Shown: positions 24,549 through 37,389 of the stretch, one piece after another
Layout: each line of letters opens with the position of its first letter
Numbering within the stretch: position 1 is the first letter of the stretch
Origin: Mycoplasma sp. 1578d
GTDB lineage: Bacteria; Bacillota_I; Bacilli_A; Mycoplasmatales; Metamycoplasmataceae
Direction: 5' to 3'
DNA length: 64,000 bases
Assembly (NCBI RefSeq): GCF_024582695.1
Contig: NZ_CP102081.1
Coordinates: 372,001 to 436,000, forward strand
Notes under the pieces: generated by a model
The model's input: the letters and a program-made list of their open reading frames with translations, nothing else
What the model was told of the DNA's origin: nothing
Databases searched by the model: none
Made by a program: the position numbers and the translations under genes

Positions 24549-25694
24549 TTATTGAAGGTTTAAATGTGAATATTTTTGATTATCTTGGTATCTTTGAGAA
24601 TCGTATTTAGCTAAATAATATAAGGCAATTTTTTTGATAATAATTGCATTTACCACCATTTCAGGTCTGATTGAATTTTGACTTTCAATTGGGAAAAAGT
24701 TTTGTGCATAAGCAAATTCATTTTTGAATTCTTGCTCTGTAATGTCAAGGTTTAATTTAATTCTAAAGATCATTTGTCAAAAGAAATTATAAATAGTTGC
24801 TATAACAAATTCAGACGGATTACCTTGAAATTCTGGTCCAAAATTAAAATGTTCCAGATCGTTTTGAACCAAATCATCAGGTATTTCAACTACTTTGCTA
24901 CTTTTAATTAATTGATCAATAATACCAGTTCCATATTGGAATAAAGCCTCATTATAAATTTGGGCTCTTGTAGTTTGATAGATATCAGCCTTAACATCTT
25001 GTAGGTTTGTAAAATTTTTACCTAAAATCTCTTTAGCATTTTCGTCAGTAATAGGAGCATTTTTAAAGTACACTGCACTCTCAATTTCAAACATTAAAGG
25101 TGAACCTAATTTATCACTTTCAAATGTTTGACCAACTTTTTTACCCAACACTAAGTTCTCAAGAACTTGATTTTCATTTGGTGAAGCATAAATTGTGTGC
25201 ATTTGAACATTTTTCTTATCTTTATCACTTACTTTGACTGAAACTAATTGGCCTTCTTGGATAACTTTGTCTTTTTCTAAATAAAAACGAAAAGCATAAT
25301 CTTTAATAAAATTGTCAGTAAAGTTCTTGATCATTTCTTCGTAATTTTCTGGCATTTTGAATTTGACTTCTGGTTCAAAATCAGTATTAAAATGATTTAG
25401 TTCTTCATAGTAATAAATTTTAAACTCAGCATTAATTTTTTCAGGTGTTACTTCATGTTTAACATCCATTGGTCTAAAATAAACAATGTGATCTTTTTTG
25501 TTTAAATAAGAATTTCAAACCTTTTGCATTTCTGGCATAACAAACAATTTGTATGCATAATCTAAAATTTTATCTTGAGTAATTTTAAGTGATGAATCTG
25601 ATTGAGCTTGTTGTTGCAATGCTTTTAAAGCCTTACTTTGATAATCAACTCAAGTCACAACATCAATTTGAATAGGTTGTGTTAAAAATTTCAT
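24549..25694 (-). CDS. Trigger factor-related chaperone
   Basis: 381 aa. Start ATG at 25694 with an AAGGAG ribosome site; the frame reads through several TGA codons to a stop at 24549. The N-terminal helical part (MKFLTQPIQIDVVTWVDYQSKALKAL), the central beta-rich segment with EGQLVSVKVSDKD and LVLGKKVGQTFESD, and the helical C-terminus resemble trigger-factor chaperones. It is shorter than full trigger factor and lacks the usual N-terminal ribosome-docking signature. I therefore call it related rather than tig. The likely role is holding nascent or exported proteins. It stands alone, with its own terminator at 24506. Confidence 0.65.
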
Positions 25695-25798
25695 TTATTC
25701 TCTCCTTATTACTTTAAATTTTACTAATATATTAAGCATATTATTTCCAAAATATCAAATAAAAACAAAAGATGCCATGCATCTTTTGTTAATTTAAA

Positions 25799-26014
25799 TT
25801 AAACAATTTTTAAGACAACTTCTTTTGAAGCATATTTTCCGTGTAAATTATCTCTTTCTACGTGTATAATCTCGATATTTTCGTTAGCCTTGGTATGGGT
25901 ACCGTGTTTGTGTCCTCTGCGATAGTTTTTGATTAATCCGCTTAAATCATCAAGTGAGTTTGCTTGAGCAACGATTTCTCCACTTGCAACTAATTTAGCT
26001 TTATATTTGTACAT
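25799..26014 (-). CDS. Small conserved protein of unknown function (71 aa)
   Basis: 71 aa, start ATG 26014 preceded by GGAGG. The sequence has a basic, His-rich middle (RRGHKHGTHTKANE) flanked by beta-type segments (YKAKLVASGEIVAQANS and ASKEVVLKIV). The good ribosome site, compact fold-like pattern and intact frame argue that it is real. It has no Cys zinc motif, so I do not call it ribosomal protein L31. Nucleic-acid binding is possible given the basic patch, but this is a guess. Confidence 0.7.
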   Translation of the reverse strand: MYKYKAKLVASGEIVAQANSLDDLSGLIKNYRRGHKHGTHTKANENIEIIHVERDNLHGKYASKEVVLKIV

Positions 26015-26142
26015 ATTTATTAAACCTCCGAAAATGATTATATCTACATATAAATTATATTAAATTATAGTCTAGATTGATAAAAATGGAAAAATTAGTA
26101 TATTTTCCTCAAGAGAAAAAACACAAAATTCAATGGATAATT

Positions 26143-26172
26143 TTGAATTTTTGCTGGAATATAAAATATAAT
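26143..26172 (+). promoter_or_regulatory. Promoter of the adenine methylase gene
   Basis: TTGAAT (26143-26148) and TATAAT (26167-26172) are separated by 18 bases, one of the best promoters in the window. The predicted start near 26179 gives a leader of about 90 bases. Confidence 0.6.
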
Positions 26173-26187
26173 TTAAATAATCTTTTA

Positions 26188-26229
26188 AATAAATAAATTT
26201 CAGCATTATTTTGTTGAAATTTATTTATT
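26188..26229 (+). repeat. Long hairpin in the methylase leader
   Basis: Perfect 15-bp arms (AATAAATAAATTTCA and complement), extendable by three more pairs (GCA/TGT), with a 6-base loop. It lies between the predicted transcription start and the ATG at 26271, and a T-rich stretch follows within a few bases. It could act as an attenuator of the methylase mRNA. Confidence 0.6.
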
Positions 26230-26270
26230 CAAAAATTTTTTTAACGCACAAAAAATGCAAAGGAGTAGCA

Positions 26271-27284
26271 ATGAATTATATCGGATCTAAATATTCTTTG
26301 TTATCTTTCATAGATAAAAGTATTCAAGAAGTGACAAAATATAAAGATCATGATAATTTAATTTTTGCTGATCTATTTGCTGGAACAGGCGTGGTAGGCA
26401 ATTATTATAAAAAAAAGGGTTGAAAAGTCTATTCAAACGATATTCAGAGTTATAGCTATATTATTAATAAACATTATATTGAAAACAATTCGAAAAAAAT
26501 TGATTTAAAATGACTTGAATATTTAAATAACCTTAAACCAATTCAAGGGTTTATCTATCAAAATTATTGTAATGGCTCTGGTAGTGGAAGAATGTATTTT
26601 AGTGACGAAAATGGCAAAAAATGTGATGCTATTCGAACTAAAATTGAACAGTTATATCAAGAAAGGGTTTTTAACGAGAACAATTACTACTTTTATCTTG
26701 GTAGTTTAATTAATTCAATTGATAAATATGCTAACACAGCTTCAGTCTATGGAGCATTTTTAAAAAAACTTAAAGCTTCAGCACAAATGACTTTTGAGCT
26801 TGAACCTCTAGAAATTATTGATAATACACTTGGTAAAGCATTTAAAAATGATGTTAATGATTTAGTCCACCATATTCAAGGTGATGTTTTGTATTTAGAT
26901 CCGCCATATAATTCAAGACAATATTATGCAAATTATCACGTTTTAGAAACAATTGCTAAATATGACAACCCATCTTTAAAAGGAAAAACTGGATTAAGGA
27001 ATGAAACTAATCAAAGAAGTGATTTTTGTTCAAAAATCAAAGCTCCACAAGCTTTAGAACATTTAATTGCTCACGCTAAATTTAAATATATTTTTCTTAG
27101 TTATAACGATGAAGGAATTATGTCCTTAGATACAATTAAAAAAATTATGTCTAAATATGGCGAATATTCTTATAAAACTAAAGTTCATAAAAGATATCAA
27201 GCTGACAAGAATAATAATCGTAACATTCTTCGTAATGAAACTATTGAGTATTTACACTGCTTAATAAAAAACGATTTTAATTAA
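26271..27284 (+). CDS. DNA adenine (N6) methyltransferase of a type II system
   Basis: 337 aa. ATG 26271 is chosen because AAGGAG lies just upstream; the frame is open further up without a better start. The order of motifs is that of alpha-class (Dam/D12-like) enzymes: N-terminal MNYIGSKYSLLSFI, then the SAM-binding FADLFAGTGVVGNYY near residue 40, and the catalytic DPPYNSRQYYANYHVLE near residue 210. It would methylate adenine at N6 in a short site that cannot be read from the sequence. The neighbour on the opposite strand is the likely matching endonuclease; the two stop codons overlap by 8 bases. Confidence 0.88.
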
Positions 27285-28407
27285 TTGTTATTTGTTCTTT
27301 TTTGATAGACAAAAGTTTCAATTTAATTTTGTTTACCACTAAATTTTTATTATTGTGTTTGAAAATGTATTTATTTAATTTTTCAAATACTTCAGATTGT
27401 TTTCTCGGTGTTTTATATCCAACTCCAATTATTATTGGGTCGATAGTTATTTTCTTTCCTTCGTATTGATATATTGGAACTAAGTAATCTAAAATCCATT
27501 TTAAATATCTTTCTATTTGTAAAACAATAGAATCAGGTTTAATTGTTTCGTCTTTGAGTTCAATTAAAGAAATATAAATATTATCATTTTCTTCTTGAAT
27601 TGTCATACAATCTATTTTTTGCATACCCACCCCACAACTAACTTCGTTTCCAATCCATTTTAAAGGAATTTTTTTATCTAAAATTATGTGAGGATTTGTT
27701 TTTAATGTGTTTAAGGTTCAAAGTTGTACATAGTTCTCAAATGCTTTTTTTGCACCAAATTTAAAAATCAAGTTATCAAAAGCAGTAGGTAAAGGATTTA
27801 ACTTTTTACCTAAGTAAGCATTAGTTTTTGCAGAAGGGACAATTATTTTTTTAGTACTATCATATGTAAAATGCTTTCCTTGCAAAATCTTGTTATTTTT
27901 CGAAATTAATTTTTTAAATCGTTTAAATTCATAATCTTTAATTGGAGTGCATCCACGTTCTCCTTTGAGTTTACGATAAATTAATGATCAACACATATCT
28001 TGAGGCATTCTTATTTCATTTAATGAATCGAGCAATTCAAATTCAGAAATTCCGTGTTGAAAAACAATATCGGGCTTTATATCAATTCTGTATGTTAATG
28101 TTTTTCCTAATTCATTTTGTAAATAATTATTTTTTACATTATCAATATAAACCTCGCTTGTTGCTTTAAAAATTCCGAAAAACCTTGAAATGCCTGTAAC
28201 AAAAAAGATAATATCATCGCCAATTCGAATTCTTTCAAGATCAGAAAGCATTGAAATTGCTATATTTTCCATTTGCGTTCCCGCTTGTGTGTTTTCACTT
28301 TTATTTACTAGAAAATTAATATCACTAATTGAATTTCCTGTTCCAGCAAACATATATTCTAAGTGCACTTTAAAAGTCTGCTCGTTTACTATAAAAACGT
28401 GTGCCAT
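27277..28407 (-). CDS. Putative type II restriction endonuclease
   Basis: 376 aa, ATG at 28407 with an AAAGGA site upstream, stop at 27277 inside the end of the methylase gene. The sequence is not similar to a family I can name. A PD-(D/E)XK-like pattern is visible in the C-terminal third: GVGMQKIDCMTIQEEN, then a beta strand with LIELKDE. That pattern, together with the tail-to-tail position against an adenine methylase, makes a cognate restriction enzyme the best reading. The site and cleavage position are unknown. Confidence 0.68.
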
Positions 28408-28528
28408 AAATTTTTTCCTTTAAATTAATAATAAAAATTAATGTATTTTTTAAATTTTAAAGAAAAAATAGGGTTTTTTCCACGAAAATATGACAATAAA
28501 ATAAGAAAAATTTTAATTCGAATAAACA

Positions 28529-28562
28529 AAAACCAGGATTAATTTGAAATAATCCCGGTTTT
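28529..28562. terminator. Terminator downstream of asnA (minus strand)
   Basis: Arms AAAACCAGGATTA and TAATCCCGGTTTT with one mismatch and an 8-base loop. It sits 14 bases beyond the asnA stop on the minus strand. The gap to the endonuclease start holds nothing else. Confidence 0.7.
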
Positions 28563-28575
28563 AAATAATAATTAA

Positions 28576-29556
28576 TTAAAGTAATTCAATGTTGTTTTCT
28601 GAACAATGTTTTTTAGTTTCTTCATTTCAAGTAGACACTTGAACTTCACCAATGTGTTTTTTTTCTAATAAAAACATTGAAAGTCTGCTTTGCCCAATTC
28701 CTCCACCAATTGTAAAAGGAAGTGTGCTTTGGTAAATTCCGTTGTGATATTCACCGATTTTTGAATCATCAATATTTAAGTATTCTTTTTGTTTTGCAAG
28801 TGCACTTGCATCAACTCTAATTCCCATTGAAGAAATTTCTAAAGCTGCATCATTGACTTTATCATAAACAATTAAATCCCCATTGAGTGTTCAATCATCA
28901 TAGTCAAAAGCTCTTTTTGAATGCTCAACCCCGTCAGGTAGTTTATATCCAACTCCAATAACAAAGAATGCTTTGTGTTTTTTAGAAAATTCATTTTCTC
29001 GTTGTTCAGGAGTTAAATTTGGATATAAATCATATAGTTCTTGTGTAGTGATAAAGGTTAGTTCTTCCGGTAAATCATAAACAAGTTGAGGAAAGTCTAA
29101 AATAAGCTCTCTTTTAACAAATTTAATTGATTCATAGATTTTTGAAACAGTTGCTTTTAAAAAATCTACATTACGATCTGATTGGTCAATAATCATTTCT
29201 CAATCTCATTGATCAACATAATATGAGTGTTTATAGTCAAGTTGTTCTTCACGACGAATGGCATTCATATCAGTGTAAATACCTTCGTACTTAGCAAAAT
29301 GATATTTTTGAAGTGCAGTACGTTTCCATTTTGCTAGTGAGTGCACGATTTCGTGTTGTTGGTCAATTCCTTTTGGGAAAAAAGTTACTGGAGTTTCTCC
29401 GTTTAATCCATCATTAATTTTTGAATCACTTTTAACAAATAAAGGAGCACTAACTCTAGTTAAGTGTAAGCGTTTGTGCAATTGTTTAGTGAAGTCAAAT
29501 TTTAAATCTTGGATTGCTTGTTGAGTTTGCTTAATATTTAATTTTGATTGATACAT
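28576..29556 (-). CDS. asnA: Aspartate--ammonia ligase (asparagine synthetase A)
   Basis: 326 aa, ATG at 29556 with AAGGAG upstream, ending ENNIELL. AsnA makes asparagine from aspartate, ammonia and ATP and is related to class II aminoacyl-tRNA synthetases. Typical segments: [78 protein letters not shown] and the ATP-binding [14 protein letters not shown]. The length is normal for the family. It lies 15 bases after ligA on the same strand, so both may be on one transcript. Confidence 0.95.
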
Positions 29557-29570
29557 TTTCTGCTCCTTAT

Positions 29571-31784
<2,214 letters not shown>

Positions 31785-31845
31785 TCTTTAATTATAAACA
31801 AAGCCCTTATTTTTTGATAAAATTAAAAACAATTAAAGGAGAAAC

Positions 31846-32946
31846 ATGGGAATTAAAGCAGGAATTGTCGGTCTTCCAAATGTTGGTAAAAGCACACTTT
31901 TTAGTGCTCTTACTAAAAAGCAAGTTGAATCTTCAAATTATGCTTTTACTACCATTGAACCAAATGTTTCAACCGTATCTCTTAAAGATGAGCGTTTAGA
32001 TGCTCTTGCACAAATTGTTAAACCAAATAAAATCGTACATGCAACCTTTGATTTTGTTGATATTGCCGGATTAGTTAAGGGAGCTTCTAAAGGAGAAGGA
32101 CTTGGTAATAAGTTTCTAGCTAATATTCGTGAAGTTGATGCAATTATCCATGTTATTCGTTGCTTTGAAAACAAAGACATTGTTCACGTTGCTGATTCGG
32201 TTGATCCAGTTAGGGATAAAGAAATTATTAATTATGAACTTATTCTAGCTGATTTAGAAACCGTTTCAAATGTTTTAAATCGAGTAGCTAAAAAAGCTAA
32301 AAGTGGAGATAAGCAAGCTTTAATCGAACAAAATGCAGCTTTAAAAATTAAACAAGCACTTGAAAGCGAAATTCCTGCACGAGATGTTAAATTAAGTGAT
32401 GAAGAACTTCATTACATTAAAGGTTATCATCTATTAACATTAAAACCAGTTATTTATGTTGCTAATTTAAGTAATGAGCAAATTGCTAATTATCAACAAG
32501 ATCCACTTTTTATTGTTTTAAATCAGTCTCTAGGCGATAAAGATAAAATAATTCCTATTTCAGTTCAACTTGAAAGTGAATTAATTTCACTTGAAGATGA
32601 AAAGGAAAAATATGAGCTTTTAGAAATGTACGGAATAGCTAAAAGTGGATTAGATATACTAACTAGAGAAGCATTTGATTTACTTAATTTAGAAACTTTC
32701 TTTACAACTGGAGTTGTTGAAGTCAGAGCTTGAGTTTATCAAAAAGGTTGAGCCGCTCCAAAATGTGCTGGTGTTATTCATAGTGATTTTGAGAAAAAAT
32801 TTATTAAAGCAGATATAATTAGCTATCAAGACTTTATCGATTATAATGGTGAACAAGGTGCACGTAATGCTGGAAAACTTCGTTCTGAGGGAAAAAATTA
32901 TATAATGCAAGATGGAGATATTTGTCATTTTAAATTTGGTAAATAA
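31846..32946 (+). CDS. ychF: Obg-like GTPase/ATPase YchF
   Basis: 366 aa, ATG 31846 with AAAGGAG upstream, stop TAA 32944-32946. The P-loop GLPNVGKST is at residues 8-16, the G3 region [20 protein letters not shown] near 70, and the C-terminal TGS domain includes [10 protein letters not shown] and the conserved [12 protein letters not shown]-type segment. The family binds ATP as well as GTP and associates with ribosomes. The length is standard. A tRNA gene begins 9 bases after the stop, so it is probably transcribed with ychF. Confidence 0.96.
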
Positions 32947-32955
32947 CCATTTTAT

Positions 32956-33026
32956 GGGGGTTTAGTATAATGGCATTATAGCAGTCTCCAAAACTGATGA
33001 TAAGGGTTCGATTCCTTTAACCCCCG
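32956..33026 (+). tRNA. tRNA-Trp (anticodon CCA)
   Basis: 71 bases with GGGGGTT/AACCCCC acceptor stem and G73. CCA is not encoded. The anticodon loop is CTCCAAA, giving CCA, which reads UGG only. The window uses TGA for Trp hundreds of times, so a second tRNA-Trp with anticodon UCA must exist elsewhere. Confidence 0.92.
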
Positions 33027-33039
33027 CAAATTAAGATAT

Positions 33040-33065
33040 GTTGATACGTTTGTATCAGCTTTTTT
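33040..33065 (+). terminator. Terminator after ychF-tRNA-Trp
   Basis: Arms GTTGATAC and GTATCAGC (one G-U pair) with a GTTT loop and a run of six T. Confidence 0.85.
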
Positions 33066-33092
33066 GTTCTTTTTGGAAAACGACAAAACCCA

Positions 33093-34253
33093 CTATCCTT
33101 TTGCCTTGTCTTGGAATAAGAAATTATAAGCAAATGGTTCAACAAACAAATTACTCTGCTTATCTTTAATTTTTTTGAGTGAATAATTGATTTTTAATAG
33201 ATATTTTTCATTTGGATATATTTTAGTGATTTTGATGATTCTTGAGAATTTAGATATTTTAGTTTTAGCATAATTTGATCCATAAAATGAATTTATTTGT
33301 AGTTGATTTAATGTAATTTTTCAAATCATTTCATTTGGATAAAAATTACCTTCATTTTTTCCATTATTAGAATTTGGATTTGAGACAAATAGTACGCAAA
33401 GTGAATTAGAAATAAATTTACTAAGAGCAAACAGAGCTTTAATCTTGTGAACAAAAAATAAAATACTTTGATTGCTAAATAAAAGATTATTAACATCAAA
33501 ACAAATTCTAATTTGTCTTTTTGCGATTATTTTTAAAGTTTTTTGTTGCTGTTTTAGTGTATAAAAGTCATTTTCATCTCAAAGCAAAATCAATTTAGAA
33601 TCATCTAGTTTATTTAATTTGAGCAATTTAAAAAACTGATAATTAATTAAAAATCAAACATCCAAATCACCCGTAAATAATTTATGCATGAATTTATATC
33701 TGCTTAATTGTAATTTAAATTTATTCTTGCTTTCTTTTGAAAGAAAATCTAACACTAGAAAGTTTTGAATATTAAACATTTTTGATAGTTTTTTAATAAA
33801 TTTTTCAATCTTATCCTGCTCATATTGATCAAAAATTCCAAAATCATTAATTTTTAAATTGAATTTTTGTTTATTTAAGCTTTTTAAGAAATCATTTAAA
33901 TAATCTAAATTATCAATTTTGTTAATGTTTAAATGTTCTGCAAGTCAAAAAGATAAGTTAATTTTTCTAAAATTCACGCTAATAGAAGTTTTAATACCCA
34001 TTTTATGTAATGCTTGGATAAATTGGAAATAAATAAGCAATTTATTTTTAAAATCCTTATTTAAAATTTGATTTTTAGAACTGTAATCAATAATAAAATT
34101 AAAAATATCATTTAAAACTATTTCAAATGATTGTGGTAATTTTGAAACTAAATCCAAAATATCTTTTAAGTATTGATGAATTTGATTTGGATCTTTATTA
34201 ATGAAGATATTTTGATCAACAAAAATAATATTACGATTGGTTTGTTTAATCAT
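33093..34253 (-). CDS. Hypothetical protein, last gene of the comEC-holA operon
   Basis: 386 aa. ATG 34253 lies inside the end of holA (8-base overlap), so translation is probably coupled; stop TAG at 33093-33095. The protein is Lys/Asn/Phe-rich and predicted alternating alpha/beta, with no signal peptide or membrane segment. Segments such as KTSISVNF and KRQIRICFDVNNLLF alternate with helices in a way that loosely recalls a degenerate EAL-type barrel, but the catalytic Glu and Asp residues of that family are not visible. I would not assign the function. It is next to DNA uptake and replication genes. Confidence 0.7.
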
Positions 34254-35199
34254 TTATTTCCTTGTTTGAAAAATACTTAATTAAAAAACTTTCAAAAACA
34301 ATTTGAGTATTCACTTGTGTAGATTTAAAAATTTGATCAAGTTTAGCTAATTCAAAAATAATACTACTAATTTCTTTTTTAGTGTACTTATTTAAGATTG
34401 CTCTTGCTTTTTTAATTCTAAATTCGTGTACTTTTAAAAAATCAGCTATTCTTGAGCTATCTCATTGTAATTTTTCTAAATAATAAACTTTATTAGCAAG
34501 AATAAAGATGTTTGCAATTTGAGAAACTAGAGAAATTTCATCATTACCTTCGAATTTTTTCTGTTGATAGTTTTTTCAAATATCAGCAAAATTTTTGCTT
34601 TCAAATGAATTAGAAAAAGAGAAGCGTTCATCTAAAATATATTTACCAATTGATTTATCAATAGTTTCTTTAGTAATGTTTTTAGTTTCGAGTAGTAATT
34701 TATTAATTTCTTGAATGATTAAACTTAAATTATGGGGAAGTTTTTCAATTAAATACATTAAATTAGATACTGAAATTTCAGCTCCTCTAGTTTTGATATA
34801 TTTAGTTAATTCTCTAGGAAGATTTTTCTTGTCAATTTTATTACAATAAATAACTTTATTATTTTTTTCGAAAGCTTTTAAGAGCTTAGATTCTGGTAAT
34901 TTATCTTTTCTAAATAAAAACACTAATTGATTTATTTGTTCTTCATCAAACAAATTAATTATTTTTTCTTCAACAAATTTTTGTTCATTGTTAAGATTCT
35001 TTGTTAAAAATAACTGAAAATTTTCCACAATAATCAATCTTGGTTCACTAAAAAGTGAGCTAGTTTCTAAATTGTTAAAAATATCGTTTCATTGATATTT
35101 TTCATTAAAAAAGATAACGTGCTGTTCCTTGTATTTAGATTTTAATTGTTCAATTTTTTGATCAATAAAAAAATTCTCTTCACCATAAATTAAAAGCAT
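34246..35199 (-). CDS. holA: DNA polymerase III subunit delta
   Basis: 317 aa, ATG 35199, only 3 bases from the end of comEC. HolA loads the sliding clamp as part of the clamp-loader complex. The opening MLLIYGEENFFIDQKIEQLK and the segments SLFSEPRLIIVENF, NQLVFLF, VIYCNKIDKKNLPREL and ISVSNLMYLIEKLP..NLSLIIQEINKLLL are typical of the delta subunit AAA-like fold. The C-terminal helical collar domain (SLVSQIANIFILANKVYYLEK) is also present. The order comEC-holA is common in mycoplasmas. Confidence 0.85.
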
Positions 35200-35202
35200 A
35201 TT

Positions 35203-36549
35203 TTAATTATATATGTAATTATTTGAATGTCTTGATTTTCTAATTGATAATCAATAAATTCATAAAAGATTAAGTACTTTTATACTTCAATATAAATAAG
35301 TGTTTGTGATTTGAAAAACAATATAAAAGGACATAAAAATAAAGAAATTGTTTAAAAAATCAAAAATTAAATAAATCATTGATACAAATGGTTCGAGTCA
35401 AAATCCAAAAAACAGCAAAAAGACAAACAATTCAATAACTGGAGTTAATAAAAGTGAAACAAAAAATGAAAGAGGATAAAACTTTTGCGTGAAAATAAAT
35501 ACTAATGCCACTGAAAAAAGTCAAATACTAAAATAATCGTTAATAGTATCTTTATAATTTACAGGTTTATTAATATTTAAATAGATAAAAGCACTTAATA
35601 AAAATGAAAATCAAAATCCCAATGAATAAGAATATCAAGGATTCAAGGATAAACAAACCGCACCAACGCCCAAAAGGATTTTAAGTTTTAATTTTTTACT
35701 GGGTTTTGGATTTTTGAGCATATAAATTTCTAAACAAGTAATTAACAAAATTGCTTTAATTGAAGAAATAGTTCAATTACAAAAGGCAAAATAAGCTACC
35801 ATTAAGACAAATGGAAGCCATTGTAAAAATTTGAATTTGCCAAAGAATATTTTTAAAAAATTAATAATTAAATTAAAGTGCATTCCGCTTAAAACAATTA
35901 AATGAACAATTCCTAAAAAGTTATATTGCTCAAGCACTTGGTCATTTGAATATCCAAATAAAAGTGATTTAACTAATTTGTTAAATTGATCATAATTAAA
36001 CAAATCCAAGTTAAAAAATCACGATTTATAAGTGTTTTGATAAAACCGAATTGACCTAATATTTAACTGGTAAAATACTCCTTTTTGGTTGAAAGATATG
36101 TATTTAGAATTGAGCTCTTCAACATTTGCACTGATTGTGTATTGAGCATTTAAGGATAATGGCATTCATTTTTCCTTTTTAAAAGCTAAATAATCTCTAA
36201 AGAAAGCATCTTGAAAAATTACTGTTTTAGGAGAAATCTTTTTTAAGGTAAATACCTTTGTTTGTTGTCCTAAAGTAATTGAATTAATATTTAATTTTCA
36301 AAGAATAAAAACACTTACAGCTAATAAGCTGAGCAATAATATTCATTTCCATTGTTGGGTAGAATTGATCAAAATCAACACGATTACAAGAGTTCAAAGC
36401 ACGATACTTCAATAGTTAATTTGAATTAATCAAACCAAAGATAAAGGAGCAACCAGAAATAATAATGCAATTATTCCAGAATCAGAAAGCTTTGCAATTT
36501 CTTTAAATTTACTGGTCCAATTCCTGAAATTTTTAGTATATCATCTCAA
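35203..36549 (-). CDS. comEC: ComEC/Rec2-type competence membrane protein
   Basis: About 448 aa in a frame open from 36561 to TAA at 35203-35205. It has many hydrophobic segments and the channel signature IVHLIVLSGMHFNLI near the middle. The C-terminal metallo-beta-lactamase-like domain of full ComEC is absent, as is usual in mycoplasmas. There is no ATG in the right place. A TTG at 36549, 8 bases after AAGGGA, is my best start and lies inside the end of the ComEA-like gene in another frame. ComEC forms the pore for single-stranded DNA uptake. The C-terminus (SIRKSRHSNNYIYN) runs up to the start of holA. Confidence 0.8.
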
Positions 36550-36965
36550 GTTGGAGTTCCCTTATTATTCTTTTTGTAATTAAGTAGCGTCTTAATTATT
36601 CTGGTTGAAATGTCTAAATGTTCAAATTGTTTAACCGAATCAAAGTTCTTTCATTTTAAAAAATAATTTTTTAATGGAACAAAGATTGGATCCTTGATTG
36701 AAGCAAGTTGGTTTAAATTAAACGAAGAAATATCTGAATTAGAGATCATTTTAGCACGAAAAAAGAGCTCGCGATAAGTTAATGGAGTATCGCTATAAAT
36801 AATACCTGAATTTTCTACTGCTCCTGAGATACTATATTTGTATTGAGTTTGTGTAGTTATTTGATTTGGCGAGCGAGAATTAAATTTAGTTAAATAAACT
36901 CACGTCACTGGCAGAGCAAGAATTGGAATGATAATAAATAAGAGTTTATTGATTTTTCACTTCAT
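36471..36965 (-). CDS. ComEA-like helix-hairpin-helix protein
   Basis: 164 aa from ATG 36965 to TAA at 36471-36473. After a short basic N-terminus, residues about 6-25 form one membrane segment (LLFIIIPILALPVTWVYL). The C-terminal 60 residues carry helix-hairpin-helix DNA-binding sequence, best seen as DDILKISGIGPVNLKKL. This layout (membrane anchor plus HhH) is that of ComEA, the DNA receptor of competence. Its 3' end overlaps the start of comEC by about 77 bases in a different frame. Membership is inferred from architecture and neighbourhood. Confidence 0.72.
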
Positions 36966-37056
36966 AGCGATAAAATAATAAGTTTTTGCTCAAAATTACT
37001 AAAAAAGAAATTTTACCTGCATTTTTCTTGGTTTGAATATGATAAAATTAATTTAC

Positions 37057-37331
37057 AACATCGGCCAGCAGCTGCATTTATGTAGAGGAAAGTCCGTGCT
37101 AACACCACCTGCAATGGTGGTAGTGTTCATGTTAGGTCTAATAAACCTAAGCCCAGACGACTAGTGCCACAGAGACGAGCAAAGTGAAACGCGGTAAACT
37201 CCATGAGTTAGAAACCCAAATTACGGTAGGGGAATTTTGACTAGGAATTCAAACAAAGTCAAAAAATGTATATACATTAGATAAATTGCTGGCACTGCTT
37301 GTAGCAGTACAGAACACGGCTTATAGATGTG
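37057..37331 (+). ncRNA. rnpB: RNase P RNA
   Basis: Conserved P RNA blocks occur in order: GAGGAAAGTCCGTGCT (5' half of P4), AGACGAGC..GTGAAACGCGGTAAACTCC, and the 3' ACAGAACACGGCTTATAG. Terminal stem P1 pairs ACATC (37058-37062) with GATGT (37326-37330), which fixes the ends within a few bases. It is a bacterial type P RNA of about 275 bases, AT-rich in the peripheral stems. A TAAAAT at 37043-37048 is a likely -10 box. Confidence 0.95.
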
Positions 37332-37334
37332 AAT

Positions 37335-37360
37335 AAAAACAATCCATTAGGATTGTTTTT
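37335..37360 (+). terminator. Terminator of rnpB
   Basis: Perfect 11-bp arms AAAAACAATCC/GGATTGTTTTT with loop ATTA, ending in a T run, immediately after P1. Confidence 0.9.
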
Positions 37361-37389
37361 ATATAAAAAATGAACCCAAAAGATTCATT

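Noticed and set aside
25799-26014. Ribosomal protein L31 as identity of the 71-aa gene
   Set aside because: No Cys zinc pair or L31 N-terminal signature; only the size and basic character fit.
33093-34253. EAL-type diguanylate phosphodiesterase
   Set aside because: Only a loose alpha/beta pattern is visible; the metal-binding Glu and Asp residues of the family are not found.
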